Positions 17,405-24,537 of a DNA stretch of 64,000 nt are shown piece by piece. Numbering within the stretch: the first letter of the stretch is position 1; each line of letters starts with the position of its first letter. Below the pieces are notes generated by a model. The model was given only the letters and a program-made list of their open reading frames with translations. It had not been told where the DNA came from and ran no database searches. Position numbers and translations under genes: made by a program. Source of the stretch: RUG11247 sp045649485 (lineage in GTDB: Bacteria > Bacillota > Clostridia > Christensenellales > Aristaeellaceae); the NCBI GenBank assembly GCA_045649485.1, contig JAZRPZ010000114.1, forward strand, positions 5,320-69,319. Direction: 5' to 3'.

Positions 17405-17887
17405 TTAATTCTCGGGGTAATATCCATTGATTTCCGTATTATCCGGCTCCTCAAAAATACCGGCAAATTTGCGGGCAAGATTCTCATCCACATAATACGC
17501 CTGCGTCTTTCCTTCAAGCACTTCAATGTTGCGCTTCTCTATGCGGCGCAGCCATTCTGCTTCATCTATGCGCATGAATATCAATCTGCACCCGATGCCG
17601 CGAGACGTATAGAATTTCTTTATGCGCCTGCGCTGTTCTTTGCGCCAGAAGCCCCAGTCAAGCACCACATCCGCGCCCGCAGAGATGATCTCAAGTGATT
17701 TATCCAGCAGATATTTCTCCGTGCGGGCAGCATATTCCTCGTGCATATCGCCGCAGTGCTGACCGAACATGGTGAGCATCACTTCGTCTATGGAAAGCAG
17801 CACGGCCTTCCCGCCCGATACCAGCCTGCGCGCATAAGTGGTCTTACCGCAGCACAGTCTGCCGCACAGCATTACTACTTCTGCCAT
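17405..17887 (-). CDS. P-loop kinase-like ATPase (AAA_33/zeta-like fold)
   Basis: Small cytoplasmic nucleotide-binding protein of 160 aa. Walker A is GRLCCGKTT (residues 9-17). A LSIDEVML segment follows, typical of AAA_33 kinases, then VVLDWGFW where related enzymes bind substrate, and an Arg-rich lid (KEQRRRIKKF). The family phosphorylates nucleosides, small molecules or, in zeta toxins, UDP-sugars. No antitoxin gene is adjacent. It begins 2 bp after the stop of the zinc permease gene and probably belongs to the same transcript, without an evident link to zinc. Substrate unknown. Confidence 0.7.
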   Translation of the reverse strand: MAEVVMLCGRLCCGKTTYARRLVSGGKAVLLSIDEVMLTMFGQHCGDMHEEYAARTEKYLLDKSLEIISAGADVVLDWGFWRKEQRRRIKKFYTSRGIGCRLIFMRIDEAEWLRRIEKRNIEVLEGKTQAYYVDENLARKFAGIFEEPDNTEINGYYPEN

Positions 17888-17888
17888 G

Positions 17889-18866
17889 TTACCTTACGCC
17901 CTTCACCTTGCCGACGATATGGAATACAACAAACAATATCACGTTCATTCCCACCACCGCTGCGCCTGCAGGCAGGTCATAAAGGCAGGAAAGCATAAGT
18001 CCCAGCATAAAGCACACAACGCTTATCACTGCCGAAGCCGCCACGACCGCCTTGAAGCGGGAAAAGACGCGCATGGAAGTAAGCGCCGGGAATATAACAA
18101 GGCTGGAGATCAGCATTGTACCCATAAGACGCATGCCCATTACTATGGTCACGGCGGTAAGCGCTGCCAGCAGCATATTGAAAAGACCCGTACGCACTCC
18201 GGTCGCCTGAGAAAACGTCTCATCGAATGTGACGGCGAATATCTGATTATAGCTTAACAGGAAAAGCACGACCACAACCGCAGACATAATAAGTGCGTAC
18301 TTAACATCCCCTGCATCAACGGCAAATATCGAACCAAACATGTAGTTGGAAATATCGATGTTCATGCCGTCTGTTACAGATACCACTATTATACCCAGTG
18401 CCAGTGCGCCCGTAGAAAGCAGCGCAATTGCGGCATCGCCCTTGATGCGGCTTGAACCGTTTATCCTGAGCAGTGCAAATGCCAGCAGCATTACGACCAC
18501 CGTGGTAAATACCATGGGTCTGCGGGATATAGCGTTTGCTATCTCGTAAAAGCCGCTGCTCTCCCCTACATATCCCAGCGCCATGGCTATTGCCAGCGCA
18601 CCGAAGCCCACATGCGAAAGACCGTCGCCTATCATTGAATATCTCTTCAGCACAAGGCACACGCCCAACAGGGCCGCACACAGAGAGACAGCAAGGCCTA
18701 CGATAAGCGCCCGCTGAAAGAAAGAATGGGAAAGAAAGCGTCCGAATTCGCTGAACATATTGCCGATTCCGGTACGGAAAACGATGCCCGCAGATACAGC
18801 TGCCACGACCAGTACCGCAAGCGCCGCAGTCCATGCACGTCGGCGCAGAATCGTCATTTTATCCAT
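17889..18866 (-). CDS. znuB: Zinc ABC transporter, permease
   Basis: Integral membrane ABC-3 family permease, 325 aa with about eight to nine helices. Family features are LVLKRYSMIGDGLSHVGFGA (near residue 75) and the late MRLMGTMLISSLVIFPALTS. The start ATG at 18866 has GGAGG 7 nt upstream and overlaps the znuC stop by 8 bp, so translation is coupled. Zinc specificity, rather than manganese, is inferred from the His-rich binding protein and the Zur-type regulator in the same operon. Confidence 0.9.
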   Translation of the reverse strand: MDKMTILRRRAWTAALAVLVVAAVSAGIVFRTGIGNMFSEFGRFLSHSFFQRALIVGLAVSLCAALLGVCLVLKRYSMIGDGLSHVGFGALAIAMALGYVGESSGFYEIANAISRRPMVFTTVVVMLLAFALLRINGSSRIKGDAAIALLSTGALALGIIVVSVTDGMNIDISNYMFGSIFAVDAGDVKYALIMSAVVVVLFLLSYNQIFAVTFDETFSQATGVRTGLFNMLLAALTAVTIVMGMRLMGTMLISSLVIFPALTSMRVFSRFKAVVAASAVISVVCFMLGLMLSCLYDLPAGAAVVGMNVILFVVFHIVGKVKGVR

Positions 18867-19542
18867 TGTCACGCCTCCATGCTTCATAAGCCTTTTTATC
18901 ACCGAAGAAGCTAACGCTGTTATCCATCACCAATACATGGCTTGCGTCTCTGAGAGCGCCGCGCATATCGTGAGAAATGCTTACGATAGCCACGCCGCGC
19001 TTATTGAGCATATGGATAATGGCGTACATCTCGCCCGTAGTCTGCGGGTCAAGGCCGGTCACAGGTTCATCCAGCAGCAATATGGAATCGGTGGCACACA
19101 TTGCCCTTGCAAGCAGTACGCGCTGCTGCTGACCGCCCGAAAGGGTGCGGTAGGGCTTTTTGCGCATTTCATACACGCCCATAAGCTCCATCTGATCCTT
19201 AGCCCTTTCCTTCTGGGCTTTGCCCATAAAGAAAGGATTGGTCATCCTGCCCACCATTCCGGAAATGACCACTTCCTCCACCGATGCCGGGAAATCCTTT
19301 TGTATGCGGCTCATCTGGGGCAGATAGCCGATCATATTCTTTTTGAGCCCGTCGCCGTATTCCACGCTGCCGCTCTTGAGTTTTACAAGGCCCAGCATGG
19401 CGCGCATGACGGAGCTCTTTCCCGAGCCGTTCTCGCCCAGTATTACCAGATAATCTCCCCTGTTTACCTCAAAGCTTGCACCGGATACCGCCACGGAGCC
19501 CTCGTAGCTTATCACAGCTTTGTCCAGTTTAATCAGCGCCAT
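18859..19542 (-). CDS. znuC: Zinc ABC transporter, ATPase
   Basis: ATPase of the zinc importer, 227 aa. Walker A GENGSGKSS is at residues 36-44, signature LSGGQ at 134-138, Walker B ILLLDEP at 154-160 and the switch His in SISHD near 190. The 5' end overlaps zur by 14 bp and the 3' end overlaps znuB by 8 bp, so the three genes are translationally linked. The ABC-3/MntB subgroup also imports manganese; context favours zinc. Confidence 0.92.
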   Translation of the reverse strand: MALIKLDKAVISYEGSVAVSGASFEVNRGDYLVILGENGSGKSSVMRAMLGLVKLKSGSVEYGDGLKKNMIGYLPQMSRIQKDFPASVEEVVISGMVGRMTNPFFMGKAQKERAKDQMELMGVYEMRKKPYRTLSGGQQQRVLLARAMCATDSILLLDEPVTGLDPQTTGEMYAIIHMLNKRGVAIVSISHDMRGALRDASHVLVMDNSVSFFGDKKAYEAWRRDNG

Positions 19543-19954
19543 TTACAGCCTCCGCGCGGTTTCCGCATTCTCCGCAAACGCCCACAAGTACGGTACGGCG
19601 GGCGTCCAGAGCGAAATTATGATCGTCCTTTATGTGGTGCAGCAATTCGCCCACCAGCTTGCAGTCGACGTGGTACAGCGCGCCGCACTCGCTGCACATA
19701 AGATGCAGATGGCTTCCGCAATTCGTATCATCGCCGATATACTGATAATATGTTCCGTTTTCGTTGGCATATTTGCGAAGGCTGCCCTGCTCCGCAAGAC
19801 CCTCCACAAAACGGTACACCGTGGTCTTGCCTGCGTCTATGCCTTCTTCATGCATGGCACGTGTCAGTTCGTCCAGCGTATAGTGTTTCATGGTATTGCC
19901 GGTAAGAAAAGCCATCATGTCCCGCTTATGACGGGTATTGTACTCTCCGCGCAT
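19529..19954 (-). CDS. zur: Fur-family metalloregulator, probable Zur
   Basis: Zinc-responsive repressor, 141 aa. An N-terminal winged helix (YTLDELTRAMHEEGIDAGKT then TVYRFVEGL) precedes a C-terminal dimer domain. Two CxxC pairs, C87/C90 and C127/C130, form the structural zinc site, and HLHL (82-86) is the usual sensing-site start. The gene sits between znuA and znuC, its start overlapping the znuA stop as TGATG. With this location it presumably controls its own operon through the palindrome near 20912-20944. Fur or PerR would be less likely in a zinc operon. Confidence 0.88.
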   Translation of the reverse strand: MRGEYNTRHKRDMMAFLTGNTMKHYTLDELTRAMHEEGIDAGKTTVYRFVEGLAEQGSLRKYANENGTYYQYIGDDTNCGSHLHLMCSECGALYHVDCKLVGELLHHIKDDHNFALDARRTVLVGVCGECGNRAEAVNGAD

Positions 19955-20889
19955 CAGTAAAGTCCCTTTCTGAGTGCTTCAACGTTTTTCCACATTATCG
20001 AGACATAGGTCTCGCCCGCATTGAATTCGTCTGCGGTCACATTCTGTATGGAGTGCAGCGTAACTATCTCGGCGCCGGTCTCCTCGGCTATTGCAGAAGC
20101 CACATTGCCGGTAGACATCTCTATTACATAGACCACGGGAATATCCTCGGAAATCACCTTGTCAATAAGTTCCATTATCTTCTGGGCGCTGGGTTCTGTC
20201 TCCGCCGCACAGCCCGGGAATGCTGCAGCATAGCCGATGCCGTATTCACAGGCAAGGTGCAGGAAAGGAAATCTGTCGCCGAATACCACGTCGGTGCGCA
20301 CAGCATTTTCCATTATATCGCGTATTGCGGCATCGATCTCCATGATACCGGCAATATATCCGTCGGCATTGGCGCGATATTCATCTGCATTGCCTTCATC
20401 AATATCCATAAGCTCAACAGCGACGGCGTCCACCATCTGAACGGCATACATGGGATTGGTCCAGATATGTTCGTCATACGCATGTTCGTGACTGTCGCCC
20501 TCTTTGTGGTCATGGTCGTGATGACCTTCCTCAAGCCCCTCTATGCAGCCGTACATGCGCAGCGTACGCGGTCTTTCATCACCAATAGAGACAAGCATTC
20601 CTTCCACCCAGGAATCGCTCTCGCCGCCTATATATATGAAAAGATCAGCTTCGGCCATGGCGAGCACATCACTGGGCGAAGGCTCATAGGAATGCACCTC
20701 GCTGCCGGGCTTTATGAGTAAGGTTATATCCGCATTGTCACCCGCCACCGCGCGCGCAAAATCATAGCACGGAAAATCAGTAACAACGATGCTCAGTTTT
20801 TTATCCGAATCTGCAGCAGCCACTCCGCAGCCTGTGAGCATAATACTCACCGTCACCAGCACCGCAAACAGTGCAATAATTTTTTTCAT
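19954..20889 (-). CDS. znuA: Zinc ABC transporter, substrate-binding lipoprotein
   Basis: Extracytoplasmic zinc receptor, 311 aa. Signal peptide with lipobox LTGC (lipidated Cys21). The cluster A-1 fold is seen in SEVHSYEPSPSDV (metal-ligand His near 67). A His/Asp-rich loop GHHDHDHKEGDSHEHAYDEH (about 122-141) is typical of zinc rather than manganese binders. A later GDRFPFLHLACEYGI carries a further ligand His. AGGAGG lies 10 nt before the ATG. First gene of znuA-zur-znuC-znuB, read from a consensus promoter. Confidence 0.93.
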   Translation of the reverse strand: MKKIIALFAVLVTVSIMLTGCGVAAADSDKKLSIVVTDFPCYDFARAVAGDNADITLLIKPGSEVHSYEPSPSDVLAMAEADLFIYIGGESDSWVEGMLVSIGDERPRTLRMYGCIEGLEEGHHDHDHKEGDSHEHAYDEHIWTNPMYAVQMVDAVAVELMDIDEGNADEYRANADGYIAGIMEIDAAIRDIMENAVRTDVVFGDRFPFLHLACEYGIGYAAAFPGCAAETEPSAQKIMELIDKVISEDIPVVYVIEMSTGNVASAIAEETGAEIVTLHSIQNVTADEFNAGETYVSIMWKNVEALRKGLY

Positions 20890-20911
20890 AATAAAAGGGC
20901 CTCCTGTATAT

Positions 20912-20974
20912 TGAAACCGAATCTGAATTTGAAATCCAGTTTCATATTATATACAGGATGCCCGTTTATGTCAA
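20912..20974 (-). promoter_or_regulatory. Consensus promoter and likely Zur operator of the znu operon
   Basis: Minus-strand TTGACA (20969-20974), 17-bp spacer, TATAAT (20946-20951). Just downstream lie TGAAACTGGATTTCA (20929-20943), a TGAAA-N5-TTTCA type palindrome, and a second GGTTTCA half at about 20912-20918. A perfect promoter followed by a palindrome fits repression by the Fur-family protein encoded in the operon; the site itself is inferred. Confidence 0.7.
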
Positions 20975-21007
20975 CAAACATGCATTTTGTGTGTATTAAT
21001 TTTTCAA

Positions 21008-21496
21008 TCAGGCTTTATCCATAAAGTTCTTCAGACCGGAACCCATACATACAGCGCCGGACATGATGAATACAAAAGCCTGCAGAACATTCCAGAGAAG
21101 ACCTACAAAAGCAGTCTGGGTGGAATAAAGTATGCTGTCCGCAGCGAAATAGCCTCCGGCTATGATACATCCGCCCAGTATCATCATAAGTGCAGCGCGG
21201 AAGCCGGTATTGCCGCTTTTGAAGCCAAGACCTGCAACGATTCCCAGCACACCCTTTATAACGAAAGAGAACGGAGCGTATATGGCATAACCAGCAATTA
21301 CATCGCCAATGCATGAACCGATAGCAGCAGGAATAGCAGCAAAGGGACCGATCACGGCACCTGCAAGGGCTATCATAGCATCACCGACATGGAAATAACC
21401 GCTCATCGTAGGGACCTTGACAAATGCGGTAAATACCACTATGAGCGCTCCAAGGATTCCTCCCCAAATAATAAAGCGCATTTTTTTGGATATCAT
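21008..21496 (-). CDS. ECF transporter S component, substrate unknown
   Basis: Membrane substrate-capture subunit for an energy-coupling-factor vitamin transporter, 162 aa with about five to six helices. The motif GYFHVGDAMIALAGAVIGP (residues about 32-50), followed by GSCIGDVIAGYAIYAPFSFV and IKGVLG, matches S components of the HmpT/PdxU-like group. The start ATG at 21496 has GGAGG 8 nt upstream; an ATG five codons earlier contains that site. No EcfA/A'/T genes are nearby, so it must share a module encoded elsewhere (group II). Thiamine precursor or pyridoxine are guesses by resemblance only. Confidence 0.8.
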   Translation of the reverse strand: MISKKMRFIIWGGILGALIVVFTAFVKVPTMSGYFHVGDAMIALAGAVIGPFAAIPAAIGSCIGDVIAGYAIYAPFSFVIKGVLGIVAGLGFKSGNTGFRAALMMILGGCIIAGGYFAADSILYSTQTAFVGLLWNVLQAFVFIMSGAVCMGSGLKNFMDKA

Positions 21497-21510
21497 GAGT
21501 TCCGCCTCCA

Positions 21511-21539
21511 TTGAACAACATTCGTTCCGATGGTATAAT
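21511..21539 (+). promoter_or_regulatory. Promoter of the orphan sensor kinase
   Basis: TTGAAC (21511-21516), 17-bp spacer, TATAAT (21534-21539). Confidence 0.75.
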
Positions 21540-21591
21540 ATAGAATAATATCATGTGAACATTGAGTTTATATTACGGAGGCAATCTGACT

Positions 21592-22479
21592 TTGACAAAA
21601 ATACCTCGAGTACACAAAAATGTACGGCGGCAACCTAATCTGTTCAAGATAACAGGTTACGCCATATTCATAAACTGTTGTCAGATATTGGCAATATCGC
21701 TGCTCATGCTGTATTCGCTGATGTACGATGTGCATCTGACCGGCTGGATAGCCCGCTGCATGACGCTTGCTGCCGCAATGATGGTCATATGGGGCGCTGC
21801 TTTGGATATCCGCGAGGCTATAAATGCCCGCAGAAATGCCCGTCAGCGTATTGAGTTAGAGGAAGCCTACGATAATCTGGAGGAACTCAACGGCACCCTG
21901 CGCGCACAGCGGCATGATTTCATGAACCACATACAGGTCATCTATACACTTACCGAGCTCGACGACAGACAGGCAGCCCTTGAATATATGGACACCGTAT
22001 ACGCTGATATTCAAAAGGTCGGCAAAGTACTGAAGACCTCAAGCCCTGCTATAAACGCGCTCATTGCCGCAAAGCTTGCGGACTGCGAGGAAAACGGCAT
22101 CTCTTTCACCACCGACATGCGCACAGCCTGGGAACACTGCCCCGTACCCGGCTGGGAGATGTGCCGCATACTCGGAAACCTGATCGACAACGCTTCCGAA
22201 GCGCTTGAAGGTACCGCAGAAAAGCATATAACCGTCAGGATGTGGGAAGATGTGCGCTGCTGGCGTTTTTCCGTCGAAAACAACGGCAGCCCCATACCGG
22301 ATAACATCGTTCGCGAGATATTCATTCCCGGCTTTTCCACAAAAGGTGAAGGCCGCGGTACCGGTCTGTACACAGTAAGGCGTATCCTCGGTGAATACGG
22401 CGGCAGCATTTCCGCAGAAAACAAGGAAGGATATACCATATTCACCGGCATGATACCCAAAGAACTTGCAGCAAAATAA
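21592..22479 (+). CDS. Orphan GHKL sensor histidine kinase (SpoOB_a type)
   Basis: Membrane-bound signalling kinase, 295 aa. Two hydrophobic segments (about residues 18-70) precede a coiled linker. The phospho-acceptor motif RAQRHDFMNHIQ follows (H in RHDFMNH, near 107), of the AgrC/CitA/Spo0B type, then an ATPase domain with N-box ILGNLIDNASEAL and G-boxes GFSTKGEGRGTGLY. No ATG is available; TTG at 21592, 10 nt after GGAGG (21577-21581), is the best start, with CTG at 21586 as alternative. No response regulator or peptide gene is adjacent, so partner and signal are unknown. Confidence 0.82.
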   Translation: MTKIPRVHKNVRRQPNLFKITGYAIFINCCQILAISLLMLYSLMYDVHLTGWIARCMTLAAAMMVIWGAALDIREAINARRNARQRIELEEAYDNLEELNGTLRAQRHDFMNHIQVIYTLTELDDRQAALEYMDTVYADIQKVGKVLKTSSPAINALIAAKLADCEENGISFTTDMRTAWEHCPVPGWEMCRILGNLIDNASEALEGTAEKHITVRMWEDVRCWRFSVENNGSPIPDNIVREIFIPGFSTKGEGRGTGLYTVRRILGEYGGSISAENKEGYTIFTGMIPKELAAK

Positions 22480-22482
22480 TTA

Positions 22483-22524
22483 ATCAGCCCCGGTCTTATC
22501 AATAAAGACCGGGGCTGATTTTTA
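22483..22524. terminator. Strong terminator between sensor kinase and CbiC-like gene
   Basis: AATCAGCCCCGGTCTT and AAGACCGGGGCTGATT arms, then TTT. It is flanked by A/T on both sides and serves both convergent genes. Confidence 0.92.
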
Positions 22525-22525
22525 C

Positions 22526-23134
22526 TTATCTGATATTTTTGCTGATCTCACGCAGTATCACGTTGAGAACAGCGGCAGCTGCGGCAGTGCCGCCCTTTTT
22601 GCCGCGTACCACGATGGTGGCCATATCGCTGTCAAGCAGGCGCTCTTTCAGCTGTACCGCACTGGCAAAGCCATTGGGCGCAGCAAAAACGCATACATCG
22701 CTCATAGGCTCATGCTGACGGCGGCTGATAATACGCTGTATCGCAGCGGGTGCGGAGCCTACCACCATAAGCTTGGGGCCGGTGACTGCGAGACCGTAAT
22801 CAACGGCGATCTCGGCACGGGTAACGCGGCGCTGTTCGGCAACGGTGACGACACGGGGATCATCAATAAAGCAGAGCGCTTTTGCTCCTTTGCTGCCAAG
22901 CAGGCTCTGGTCGATCTCATTCATCACAATGCTTGTGTCAGTGATAATTGAGCCGCCCATTTCGATAAGTCTTTTGATGTGGGTGAGTGCGGTCGGGCTG
23001 AAAAATATGCTCTGCGCAAGGGCAGCATCTCCCGTTTCGCGTTCCACCGCGGCAAGTATGTCAGACATCTCCTGGTTCAGATAAGGTATCCCGGAGGCAT
23101 GTCTGCCGGTGTCCGTCCTCGGATTCCTGATCAT
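22526..23134 (-). CDS. CbiC/CobH-like protein lacking the usual catalytic His
   Basis: 202 aa resembling precorrin-8X methylmutase, which moves a methyl group during corrin-ring synthesis. Shared blocks are IFFSPTALTHIKRL, GGSIITDTSIVM, the central VVGSAPAAIQRII and the late AAPNGFASAVQLKERL plus VVRGKKGGTA. Compared from memory with CobH/CbiC, the N-terminal region is shortened. The V-H-A-x-G motif containing the catalytic His reads VERETGD here, so the His is replaced by Arg. No other corrin-synthesis gene is in the window, while a B12 importer is. It may be a diverged paralogue with a different job. Start ATG at 23134 has GAGGAG upstream. Confidence 0.75.
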   Translation of the reverse strand: MIRNPRTDTGRHASGIPYLNQEMSDILAAVERETGDAALAQSIFFSPTALTHIKRLIEMGGSIITDTSIVMNEIDQSLLGSKGAKALCFIDDPRVVTVAEQRRVTRAEIAVDYGLAVTGPKLMVVGSAPAAIQRIISRRQHEPMSDVCVFAAPNGFASAVQLKERLLDSDMATIVVRGKKGGTAAAAAVLNVILREISKNIR

Positions 23135-23181
23135 ATCTAAGCTCCTCTGTTCCGGCGCATATGCGCCTTAACTACACTTAA

Positions 23182-23210
23182 ATATTAACCGCCCCGAGGT
23201 TAAGAATCAA
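23182..23210 (-). promoter_or_regulatory. Possible promoter of the CbiC-like gene
   Basis: Minus-strand TTGATT (23205-23210), 17-bp spacer, TAATAT (23182-23187). Weak match. Confidence 0.4.
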
Positions 23211-23262
23211 GCGAATTAACACCTATCTAACCGCACTCCGAATATCTTTACAAGTTATTCCA

Positions 23263-23919
23263 TTAATAGACAATATGACGTATCACGTCGAATACTTTCT
23301 TGTATCCGTCCGGCAGCATGTGCATTCCGTCTACGGAGACCTCGGCAATAAGGTTTCCCTCTTCGTCGCGGAGGCAGTCTGTGACGTCAATATAGTCAAA
23401 ACCCATGTCCTGCGCCATCAACTTGAGCTGTGCATTCACCGCATCTATCTCTTCATTGGTGCGTGCGCGGAACCATTCGGTGGAGAATCTTTCTGTACGA
23501 TTTACAGGGTAATAGCTCATAACCACAATACGGCATCCGGGCAGCTGTTCTTTTATATCGGAAAGCAGCGCACGGTATTTTGCCAGCATCTCTTCTCGCA
23601 CATAGTTCTCCGCGGAAATATCGTTGGTGCCGATGTTTATAAACAGCTTGCGGGGCTGAAGGTCGATAACGGCGCTGTTCAGCCTTGCCCTGAATCCGTC
23701 AAGGGTATCTCCGCCGATGCCGCGGTTATACACAACGGGCTTTCCGGGCAGCACCTGTGCCATTTCCTCTATGGGAAACTGTTCCATAAGTGAGGAACCG
23801 GTGAAGACTATCTGCCCCTTGAGAGCATACTTATTGAGCTGCTCATGCTTCTTTTCCTTGATGATGCGTTCCTGTCTGCCTCTCTCGGCAAAAAACTTCT
23901 GCAGTTCCTTATCGGTCAT
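23263..23919 (-). CDS. SGNH/GDSL-family hydrolase
   Basis: Esterase or deacetylase-type hydrolase of 218 aa without a signal peptide, hence probably cytoplasmic. Block I is FTGSSLMEQFP with the nucleophile Ser in GSS (41-43). Block II Gly is in NRGIGGDT (65-72), block III is GTND (97-100), and the catalytic Asp/His is in DGMHML near residue 199. AAAAGGAGG lies before the ATG at 23919. It starts 21 bp after the iorB stop and is likely co-transcribed with iorAB, though a metabolic link to indolepyruvate oxidation is not obvious. Acetylated sugar or acyl-CoA/lipid substrates are possible. Confidence 0.85.
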   Translation of the reverse strand: MTDKELQKFFAERGRQERIIKEKKHEQLNKYALKGQIVFTGSSLMEQFPIEEMAQVLPGKPVVYNRGIGGDTLDGFRARLNSAVIDLQPRKLFINIGTNDISAENYVREEMLAKYRALLSDIKEQLPGCRIVVMSYYPVNRTERFSTEWFRARTNEEIDAVNAQLKLMAQDMGFDYIDVTDCLRDEEGNLIAEVSVDGMHMLPDGYKKVFDVIRHIVY

Positions 23920-23940
23920 TTGCGGTTCCTCCTTTTATGA

Positions 23941-24537
23941 TCAGTTCAGCTGTGCCTTAGCTGCTTCCGCGCCAAGCATCAGCGCCTTCAGGTTTGCTTC
24001 GCGGAATTTGGGAGCAAGAGTCTCAACAACTGCTTCAAGTTCGCTGAGGTCGGCGCCTACGCCGCCTGCAACAGATGCAGCGCCGAGAAGCGCCATATTT
24101 ACAACGCGGCTGGATCCGCATTCGCGCACGATAACGTCCGCATCAATGAATACGGCGCGCACGCCCAGCTTCTTTATGTATTCCACCATGGTTTCGCCTT
24201 CGTAGCCGGTGGAGGCGAGAGTATCGGTAACGGGCTTCACCGCCGCAGTATTGACAATTACGGAACCGCCCTTTTTCAGATAGGGCAGCGCACGCACAGC
24301 CTCTGCGGGTTCAAAAGCGATTATTGCGTCAGCACAGCCCCTTGCAATGAGAGGCGCGCTGCACTTGCCTATGCGCACATGGCTGGTAACACAGCCGCCG
24401 CGCTGTGCCATGCCGATGGTCTCGGCAGTATGGGCTTCCTCGCCCCTTGCAATTGCGCAGCGGGCAAGTATTTTGGAGGCAAGCACGGTACCCTGACCGC
24501 CGACGCCCGCCAGAAGTATATCTTTGCGATTCATCAT
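23941..24537 (-). CDS. iorB: Indolepyruvate:ferredoxin oxidoreductase, beta subunit
   Basis: Small subunit of the ferredoxin-dependent aryl-pyruvate oxidoreductase that converts transaminated aromatic amino acids to aryl-acetyl-CoA. 198 aa. The gamma-type fold opens with ILLAGVGGQGTVLASKIL and carries AQRGGCVTSHVRIG (near residue 45-58). Of two adjacent ATGs, that at 24537 is 6 nt after AGGAGG and is chosen; it overlaps the iorA stop (ATGATGA). Coupled translation ensures equal subunits. Oxygen-sensitive enzyme, consistent with an anaerobe. Confidence 0.93.
   Translation of the reverse strand: MMNRKDILLAGVGGQGTVLASKILARCAIARGEEAHTAETIGMAQRGGCVTSHVRIGKCSAPLIARGCADAIIAFEPAEAVRALPYLKKGGSVIVNTAAVKPVTDTLASTGYEGETMVEYIKKLGVRAVFIDADVIVRECGSSRVVNMALLGAASVAGGVGADLSELEAVVETLAPKFREANLKALMLGAEAAKAQLN

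Noticed and set aside
17405..17887. Zeta-type toxin of a toxin-antitoxin pair
   Set aside because: P-loop kinase fold fits, but there is no adjacent antitoxin and the gene is tied to the zinc operon.
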